Below the pieces are notes generated by a model. The model searched no databases. It worked only from the letters and a program-made list of their open reading frames with translations, and was not told the origin of the DNA. A stretch of 64,000 nucleotides of DNA. It comes from a bacterium (GTDB taxonomy: Bacteria > Myxococcota_A > UBA9160 > UBA4427). The stretch spans positions 124,001-188,000 of the forward strand of contig JANSYR010000014.1 of NCBI GenBank assembly GCA_024742285.1, given 5' to 3'. The translations under genes and the position numbers were made by a program. Positions 58,437 through 64,000 of this stretch are shown in pieces. Each line of letters starts with the position of its first letter. The first letter of the stretch is position 1.

Positions 58437-60812
58437 TCAATCGAGCGCGCCCGCCATGCGCTGCTGCGCGAGCGCGTTCACGACGCGGATGCGCCGGATC
58501 GTGTCGCGCACCTCCTCGACGAAGAGGGCGCGGTCGGCCTCGACCGCCGTGCCTTCGCCGGCCATCAGCCCGCGGTTCTCGGCCAGCTTGATGCCGTTGT
58601 CGAGCAGGACCTTGGAGACGGACTCCGGGCTGCGGATCCGGCGCTGGAGCGTGTACTGCTTGCCCCAGGACAGGCAGTCGGAAAGGAGGTCCGCGCGGTC
58701 CTCGACGGCCTCGCCGCCGGACATGTAGAGCCGGTCGGCGACGATCTGATAGGCATCGACGAACGCGCGAAGCGTGCGGTGTGCGTGATAGGGGCGGATC
58801 CGTTCGAGCAGGTCCCGGGCACCGCCGGGCCGGATGATCTCTTCCTTCCAGGCGGGTGAAGTGAAGCCGATCTCGGACTCGATCTCCTGCGCGAAGACCT
58901 CCTTGTCCGAGAAGAAGAACTCGAACTTGAGGAGGTCGCGCAGGCGCATCGCCTCCTCCCAGAACGCCTCGAGTCGCCGGCCGTCGTCCTGCTCGCTGGC
59001 ACTGACCAGCGCCACTTCGACGATGGCGCCGTTCAGCAGGAAGTGGATCAGCGTGTTGCGGTAGTAGGCCGCCGCGAGGTGCTGTCCGTCCTTGATCGAG
59101 TAGAGCAGCTCCGGTCCCTCGTCGAAGCGCTGCAGGACGCCGGTCCGGACGAGGGGGTCGAGGGTCGTCTGGACGTCCTCCTCGGTCTCGAAGTCGAGCT
59201 TGGCCGTCGTCGGGAGCCCTCGCCGTGAGACGAAGCTCGCCAGGTTGCGGAGCGCGAAGAGGATCTCGCTCACGCTCATCGCGCGGTCGCCGCGCCCGAG
59301 GAGGGCGAGCATGCCGAGGGCGATCGGTGTGATCGGCGTGACCCGGTTCATGCGCGCGCAGACCTCGAACGCGAGCTTCGGGACCGCGAGATCGTCGAGG
59401 GGAAGCGCGTCGCCCTGCGGCGCGCCGAGGGCCTCGCGAAGGGAGAGCGGGTCACCGAAGGAGATCTCGATGCTGCCGTATTCGCCGCCGAGGCGCGCGA
59501 GGTACTTCGCGAACCAGACGGCGTTCTCCGCCTGCTTCGTGCCGCCGCGATCCTCGTAGGAATAGTCGGTGACCTCCGAGATCTGATCGTACGCGATCGA
59601 GATGGGGAGCAGGATCACGTCGTCGCTCTTGCCCCGCCAGAACGAGTCGACCACGTACGAGAGCATCCCGTAGCGCGGGGGCAGCAGCTTGCCGGATCGC
59701 GAGCGTCCTCCCTCGATGTACCACTCGAGCGGGAAGCGTTTCTCGACCAGAAAGTCGATGTAGGCGCGCAGCACGAACTTGTAGACCGGGTTGTCCGCGA
59801 AGGTGCGGCGGATGAAGAAGATCCCGGCCCGGCGGGCGAGGGGGCCCAGCGGGAAGAAGTTCATGTTGATGCCGCCCGCCGTGTGGGGCGGCGGGAGACC
59901 GTCTTCGTGGAGCAGATGGAACACGACCATGTGGTCGACGTTCGATTTGTGGGTCGGGAGGAAGACGACCGGGTGCTGCTGTGCGAGCGCGCGGATCTCG
60001 GCGAGGCGACCCCGGTCGTAGCGGACCGCGTCGTAACCTCGGGTCGCCATCGAGCGCGAGAGACCGGCGAAGACGTCGATCATCCGCGGGCTGTGCTTGG
60101 CCGCGATCTCCTTCAGGTAGCGCTGGGCGGCCCGTCGAACGCTCGCCGAGGACTGGCCCGTCTCTCTCGCCAGCTTCTCGAGACCGCCCTGGAAGGCCGG
60201 CGTCGCGAGGATCTGTTCGTGGAGGAAGCGCGCCACCTTGTAGCGCGCGTCGCGGGATCTGCGTTCGGCACGGTCGAGGGCGAGCGCGGCCTGCCGGCTG
60301 ACGAAGCGCGACAGCCCGACGGTCTCGCCGAGGTCCGTGCCCGCCGCTGCGCGCCAGCGTTCCCGAAGCGCAGCGACCGTCGCCGGCTCCGCGGCGACCA
60401 CCTGGCAACGCTCCGGCCGGAAGCGCCGGATGAATCGTTCGCGCAGCCGTCCCGGATCGCGGTCGTCCCCGAGTCGGAGCAGATCCCAGAGGCTGGCCTC
60501 GTGCTCGGTCGGGTCGACCTTCGGGAGCCACAACACGCGGAGCGGAGCGAGGTAGGCATCGTCGCGAGTCGCCAGGATCGGATCGAGACCGCTGCTGTCG
60601 CGGTTGCGTTCGGGGCGGCGGGTCGAGGCGATCGCGACGACGTCGCTCTCCGCGAAGGGCGTGCCCTCCGGACGGTGCGCATCGATCCACTCGTGGAGGA
60701 TCCGCTCTTCGAGGGCGGACGCCGCGTCGAGGAGGAAGACGACCTCCCGCCCGGGGCCGACCGGCCAGTCGCCGAAACGCTCCTGCGTGCTCACGCTGTC
60801 CCGGTCCGTCAT
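58437..60812 (-). CDS. plsB: Glycerol-3-phosphate 1-O-acyltransferase (mycobacterial PlsB type)
   Basis: 791 residues of the PlsB/GPAT family. The acyltransferase core has block I FLPTHKSNVDHMVVFHLLHE (HX4D, about residues 287-292), block II RRAGIFFIRRTFADNPVYKF, block III FPLEWYIEGGRSRSGKLLPP and block IV DDVILLPISIAYDQ. The C-terminal half (VSEILFALRNLASFVSRRG, FVDAYQIVADRLYMSGGEA) is typical of the long actinobacterial/proteobacterial forms. It makes lysophosphatidate from glycerol-3-phosphate and acyl-CoA, the first step toward phospholipid or triacylglycerol. Feeds the WS/DGAT encoded 28 nt downstream. A 245-nt gap separates it from the patatin gene on the same strand. Confidence 0.93.
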   Translation of the reverse strand: MTDRDSVSTQERFGDWPVGPGREVVFLLDAASALEERILHEWIDAHRPEGTPFAESDVVAIASTRRPERNRDSSGLDPILATRDDAYLAPLRVLWLPKVDPTEHEASLWDLLRLGDDRDPGRLRERFIRRFRPERCQVVAAEPATVAALRERWRAAAGTDLGETVGLSRFVSRQAALALDRAERRSRDARYKVARFLHEQILATPAFQGGLEKLARETGQSSASVRRAAQRYLKEIAAKHSPRMIDVFAGLSRSMATRGYDAVRYDRGRLAEIRALAQQHPVVFLPTHKSNVDHMVVFHLLHEDGLPPPHTAGGINMNFFPLGPLARRAGIFFIRRTFADNPVYKFVLRAYIDFLVEKRFPLEWYIEGGRSRSGKLLPPRYGMLSYVVDSFWRGKSDDVILLPISIAYDQISEVTDYSYEDRGGTKQAENAVWFAKYLARLGGEYGSIEISFGDPLSLREALGAPQGDALPLDDLAVPKLAFEVCARMNRVTPITPIALGMLALLGRGDRAMSVSEILFALRNLASFVSRRGLPTTAKLDFETEEDVQTTLDPLVRTGVLQRFDEGPELLYSIKDGQHLAAAYYRNTLIHFLLNGAIVEVALVSASEQDDGRRLEAFWEEAMRLRDLLKFEFFFSDKEVFAQEIESEIGFTSPAWKEEIIRPGGARDLLERIRPYHAHRTLRAFVDAYQIVADRLYMSGGEAVEDRADLLSDCLSWGKQYTLQRRIRSPESVSKVLLDNGIKLAENRGLMAGEGTAVEADRALFVEEVRDTIRRIRVVNALAQQRMAGALD

Positions 60813-61057
60813 GCTCGGCTCCGAAGGGCGGGCCTCGCCCGCTCGAGCCTCGCATTCGAGGGGCGTCTGGGGGGCGACGACGCGCTTGGTCCATTCTACA
60901 CCGAGCAGTGACTCCGACGAGCATCCTCGAGCCGTGTGGGAGCGACGAACGTTCGTTCAGCGCGGCGATCGAACCGCCCGACCGGCATCGCGTAGGCAGC
61001 GGGCAGCCCGTCGAACGATCCCCGCGGAGCCAGGTACGCTGATTCTCCGACGACCTG

Positions 61058-62539
61058 CTAGGCCGCGACCCAGCGCACGCGCTCGAAGAACTTCTGGATC
61101 CGGGGGAGCTCGGCGGCCATCTGGCGCCGCCCCCAGGCGAAGGCGCGGTCGAGGCGTTCGGACGGGGGGATGAGGTCGATCGGCGAGAGGGTGGGGGCGA
61201 ACTCGATTCGGCGATGCGCATAGCGATCGTTCGGAGCGACCTGGAGAGCGAGCACGCGCGTGAGGGGCTGCATCCACACGTGACCCGGCGAGAATTGGGG
61301 GTGGAGGCTGTCGAAGGCCAGGTAGTAGGCGTTGCGCGTGCCGATTCGCCCGTCGCGAACCTGCCGCCACGCGGGGCCGCTCGGAACGTTGTTGGCGACG
61401 CCTCCGTCGACCAGGGCGACGACGTTCTCCCGCTCCAGGAGGGACGTGAGGGCCGCGTCCATCGTCGGATCGTCGCGGGTCATGTCGTAGTGGAGCATCC
61501 CCGGGATCGCCGCCGAGAACCCCACGCAGTCGATCGCATCGAAGAGCACGGTCTCCTCGTCCGCCCCGAGCACGATCTCCTTCGCGACGCGCGGGTTCAC
61601 GAACTGCACCAGGCGGACGAGCTGAACGGCGATCTGCGCGCGCATCTGGAGGGGCGCCGGACGTTGGTCCTCGTGCAGGTGATGGGACGCGGCGTACTGC
61701 TCCGGCGTCTCGCCGAGGGCATCCGGGCGGATCCCCGCGACGACGGCGTCGAAGGGGATGGCGAGATCGCAGAGCCGGAGCGCCGTCCCGTCGGGCCGGC
61801 CCGCCATCGCCCGGAGCGGGTCGCCGATCGCGCCGGAGAGGTAGAGCCGGGCCATGCCCGGGAAGCCGAAGCGGGTCTTGAGGCTCACGAACCGGAAGAT
61901 CTCTTCCGTCGCGATCGACTTGGCGATCCGCGAGTACGTGTCGAAGTCGACGTCCTTCGCCGCCGCGCGGAAGAGGCCGAGGACCGCGCCCATCGAGGAG
62001 CCGACGAGATAGCCCGGGACGATGCCCGCGCGCTGCAACACGTCCCATGCGCCGAGATAGACCCACGCCGAACCGCCTCCGCCGCCGGCCACGTTGACGA
62101 GGGTCTTGATGCCGATCTCCTGATCCAGGTGACGGGCCGAGAAATCGTCGGCATGGGTCTCGAGGACCTCGCTCCGCGCCCGGTCGACGAGCGCGCGCTG
62201 CCGGGCGAGGGCCGCGGAGGCCGCTTCGACGGCGCGCAGGCTCTTCCGCTCGCGGAAGAGTGCATCGGCGATCTCGCCGAGAACGGCCGCGCGAAGCCGC
62301 TTCAGGGCACGGGACCGGACGCGGACCTCGGGATGGCGGGAGCGCCCGTGCTTGACCGCGGCGCCGGGCTGGAAACGGTCGAGGCCCGCCAGCACGACGG
62401 CGTAGCGGAGGCGGTGCTCCTCCGGGCGCGAGAGCACGCCCGGGTGCTCGAAGAGGCCCTCGACGACGCGCGTCTCGATCCGCTGGAGCCGGAGCTGCTC
62501 GTCCTCGTGGACGTCCGGAGTCCGTTCCTTGTTCGCCAT
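61058..62539 (-). CDS. Patatin-like phospholipase/lipid acyl hydrolase
   Basis: 493 residues. The N-terminal 150 residues (RLQRIETRVVEGLFEHPGVL and an Arg-rich helix region) precede the patatin domain: oxyanion loop NVAGGGGGSAWVYLG, nucleophile GYLVGSSMGAVLG (G-x-S-x-G, about 179-183) and the Asp of the dyad in VDGGVANNVPSG (about 380). It hydrolyses acyl esters in phospholipids or neutral lipids. The extended N-terminus is shared with larger proteobacterial patatins. Divergent from the monoacylglycerol lipase gene with only 68 nt between starts. ATG 62539 fits; the frame reaching 62584 adds little. Confidence 0.88.
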   Translation of the reverse strand: MANKERTPDVHEDEQLRLQRIETRVVEGLFEHPGVLSRPEEHRLRYAVVLAGLDRFQPGAAVKHGRSRHPEVRVRSRALKRLRAAVLGEIADALFRERKSLRAVEAASAALARQRALVDRARSEVLETHADDFSARHLDQEIGIKTLVNVAGGGGGSAWVYLGAWDVLQRAGIVPGYLVGSSMGAVLGLFRAAAKDVDFDTYSRIAKSIATEEIFRFVSLKTRFGFPGMARLYLSGAIGDPLRAMAGRPDGTALRLCDLAIPFDAVVAGIRPDALGETPEQYAASHHLHEDQRPAPLQMRAQIAVQLVRLVQFVNPRVAKEIVLGADEETVLFDAIDCVGFSAAIPGMLHYDMTRDDPTMDAALTSLLERENVVALVDGGVANNVPSGPAWRQVRDGRIGTRNAYYLAFDSLHPQFSPGHVWMQPLTRVLALQVAPNDRYAHRRIEFAPTLSPIDLIPPSERLDRAFAWGRRQMAAELPRIQKFFERVRWVAA

Positions 62540-62607
62540 GCGGCCCGCGAGACTAGCAGGATCCCGACGCGCGCCTCCGCGCACGCGATCGGCGGTATGC
62601 TGGCGCC
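62540..62607 (+). promoter_or_regulatory. 68-nt divergent promoter region
   Basis: Short gap between the patatin gene (minus) and the monoacylglycerol lipase gene (plus). TATGCT (62596-62601) is a -10-like box only 6 nt before the plus-strand ATG, which would give a leaderless or very short transcript. Two lipases sharing this gap could be co-regulated. Confidence 0.3.
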
Positions 62608-63483
62608 ATGACGTACTCGCTCTCTTCGATGTCGCGCGGAGACAAGGGGCAGTGCCCCGCGATCCACTGCTGGGAGCCCGCGTCGTCGCCCGAGGGTGTC
62701 CTCGTCGTGGCGCACGGCATGGGCGAGCACGCCCTTCGTTACGCGCGTTTCGCCGAGGCCGCGAACGACGAGGGCTTCGTGGTCTACGCGATCGACCATC
62801 GGGGCCACGGCGGGACCGTGCGTTCCGAAGAGCAGCTCGGGGACTTCGGCCCCGACGGATGGCGCGGTGTCGTCGACGATCTCTCCGCGCTCGTGGATCG
62901 CGTCGGGGAGGCGCACGCGGCGCTCGACGTCGTGTTGCTGGGCCACTCGATGGGCTCCTTCGTCGTGCAGCACTATCTGACCGAGTCGAGCGACCGGATC
63001 GCCGCCGCGGCCCTGTCGGGGACGACCGCCGTCGACCTGATCACCGCGTCCCCGCCCGACCCCGGGGTCGACACCTTTACGGCGATGAACGCGGCCTTCG
63101 CGCCGAACCGAACCGCCTTCGATTGGCTGAGCCGGGATCCGGACGAGGTCGATCGCTACGTCGAGGACCCGCTCTGCGGCTTCATGGTCGAGGGCGCGTC
63201 CGTCGCTTCGATGGGGGAGGCGGCGCAGGTCTTCTCGCGTGCGGAGGCGATCGCGGGCGTTCGTCCCGATCTGCCGATCTACCTGTTCGCCGGGGATCGC
63301 GATCCGGTCGGGGCCAACGGGCAGGGCGTGGAGCTCGTCGGGTCCCGCTACCGCGAGGCCGGCGTCGAGGACGTCGTGGTTCGGCTCTACCCGGAGGCGC
63401 GGCACGAGCTCTTGAACGAGACGAATCGCGAGGAGGTGACGAGCGACTTCCTGGCGTGGGCTCGTCGCTTCCTGCGGAGCTGA
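62608..63483 (+). CDS. Alpha/beta hydrolase, monoacylglycerol lipase-like
   Basis: 291 residues of the alpha/beta hydrolase fold. VVAHGMGEHALRYARFAEA is the HGxGEH oxyanion region typical of monoglyceride lipases, GHSMGSFVVQHYL carries the nucleophile Ser, LFAGDRDPVGANG the catalytic Asp and ARHELLNETNRE the catalytic His. No signal peptide, so it acts in the cytosol or at its membrane. It completes a hydrolytic counterpart to the acyltransferase genes of this block. Divergent from the patatin gene; no Shine-Dalgarno is evident. Confidence 0.92.
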   Translation: MTYSLSSMSRGDKGQCPAIHCWEPASSPEGVLVVAHGMGEHALRYARFAEAANDEGFVVYAIDHRGHGGTVRSEEQLGDFGPDGWRGVVDDLSALVDRVGEAHAALDVVLLGHSMGSFVVQHYLTESSDRIAAAALSGTTAVDLITASPPDPGVDTFTAMNAAFAPNRTAFDWLSRDPDEVDRYVEDPLCGFMVEGASVASMGEAAQVFSRAEAIAGVRPDLPIYLFAGDRDPVGANGQGVELVGSRYREAGVEDVVVRLYPEARHELLNETNREEVTSDFLAWARRFLRS

Positions 63484-63572
63484 ACACCGGGGCGACGCAC
63501 GGTCGAGGGCCTGGCGCCCGTCGGGGGCGATCCCCTCTTGTGTCGGGACGTGCGGACGGGCATGCTGACTTC

Positions 63573-64000
63573 ATGCCCCCCCTCCACGAACGCCTCACCC
63601 GCGAGATTCGCGAAGGACCGAGCGGCTCGAAGGTCGGCGCGTTCTTCGACCTCGACCAGACCCTGCTCGCAGGCTTCTCGGCTGGCGCGTTCATGCGCGA
63701 GCGGATGCTGTCGGGACGAACGACGCCGCGCGAGGTGATCGACGGGCTCTACGGGACGCTCTCCTTCGCCGCCGGGCGGACCGGATTCTCGGGCCTCATG
63801 TCCGCGACGACCGCCGCCTATCGTGGTCTCGCGGAGAGTGTCCTCGAGGAGATCGGAGAAGAGGTGTTCGTGAAGCACCTCGCGACGAAGATCTATCCGG
63901 AGTCACGGGCGCTCGTCGAAGCCCACCAGCAGGCGGGACACACCGTCGCGATCATCTCGTCCGCGACCCGCTATCAGGCGGCTCCCCTCGCACGCGACAT
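63573..64000 (+). CDS. HAD-IB family phosphatase-like protein, N-terminal part (3' truncated)
   Basis: Open from ATG 63573 to the window edge (142 complete codons). Motif I is FFDLDQTLLAG (D-x-D-x-T), motif II IISSATRYQ (S/T); the Lys and DD motifs would lie further on. The cap-like helical region FMRERMLSGRTTPREVIDGL and the KIYPESRALVEAHQQAGHTV block match HAD-IB/SerB-like proteins, which in actinobacteria and deltaproteobacteria are often fused to a C-terminal 1-acylglycerol-3-phosphate acyltransferase domain. Such a fusion would suit the neighbouring lipid genes but cannot be seen here. Confidence 0.8.
   Translation, partial: MPPLHERLTREIREGPSGSKVGAFFDLDQTLLAGFSAGAFMRERMLSGRTTPREVIDGLYGTLSFAAGRTGFSGLMSATTAAYRGLAESVLEEIGEEVFVKHLATKIYPESRALVEAHQQAGHTVAIISSATRYQAAPLARD

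Noticed and set aside
1-64000. CRISPR arrays, tRNA or rRNA genes, transposases, integrases or phage genes
   Set aside because: No regularly spaced repeats, tRNA-like cloverleafs or recombinase motifs were noticed by eye; a tool-based scan could still find a missed tRNA.

Overview
The window is a very GC-rich Gram-negative chromosome segment, densely coded on both strands. The Gram-negative call rests on an OprO/P-type porin ending in Phe, several lipoprotein and Sec signals, and a PEP-CTERM sorting tail. The gene set (CaiB/BaiF CoA-transferases, LLM flavin enzymes, Baeyer-Villiger monooxygenases, many SDRs, DUF3556, WS/DGAT, mycobacterial-style PlsB, DUF2889, DUF3604) resembles uncultured deltaproteobacterial-grade organisms (Myxococcota/Binatota-like) with an actinobacterium-like lipid and steroid catabolism. 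The exact phylum cannot be fixed by eye. I saw no rRNA, tRNA, CRISPR, transposase or phage gene.

Layout. 1-8.2 kb: end of a DUF3604 gene, a porin, then the minus-strand set carotenoid oxygenase, GST and DUF2889; a double-hotdog thioesterase and a CaiB-type CoA-transferase follow. 8.4-14.1 kb: acyl-CoA ligase, an HxlR regulator with an ABM monooxygenase, and a plus-strand operon of DsbA-like isomerase, SDR, LLM and VOC proteins. 14.1-21.1 kb: SDR and LLM behind a large TolB/TPR lipoprotein with one heme-c motif, then a beta-helix secreted protein and a triple-RidA protein. 21.1-31 kb: SDR, DUF1214 and methyltransferase genes, then a long minus-strand catabolic operon (MaoC, fused double CaiB, BVMO, SDR, DUF3237). 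31-34.4 kb: a PLP enzyme-rhodanese gene interrupted by UGA, then SDR, exported methyltransferase and VOC genes. 34.5-46.5 kb: molybdopterin oxidoreductase, three more BVMOs, DUF3556, a nitronate monooxygenase gene with an in-frame UGA, and a kinase-like protein. 46.4-52.8 kb: a 942-residue PQQ-type dehydrogenase/cytochrome with a PEP-CTERM tail, and a TetR regulator coupled to an acetylene-hydratase-like tungsto/molybdoenzyme. 52.8-64 kb: KstD-like flavoprotein, degenerate kinase-like protein and methyltransferase lipoprotein, then a lipid block (WS/DGAT, glycerol-3-phosphate acyltransferase, patatin, monoacylglycerol lipase, HAD hydrolase).

Together the genes describe uptake, CoA activation, oxygenation, reduction and beta-oxidation-type processing of hydrophobic (probably cyclic or steroid/terpenoid-like) substrates, plus storage of acyl groups as neutral lipid. 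The most interesting signal is the in-frame UGA at 31431-31433. It sits where I expect Cys in a cysteine-synthase/rhodanese fusion and is followed at the right distance by a bacterial SECIS-like hairpin, so it may be a selenoprotein. Second is the acetylene-hydratase-like enzyme, with its catalytic Asp and metal-ligand Cys kept but its substrate-ring residues changed.
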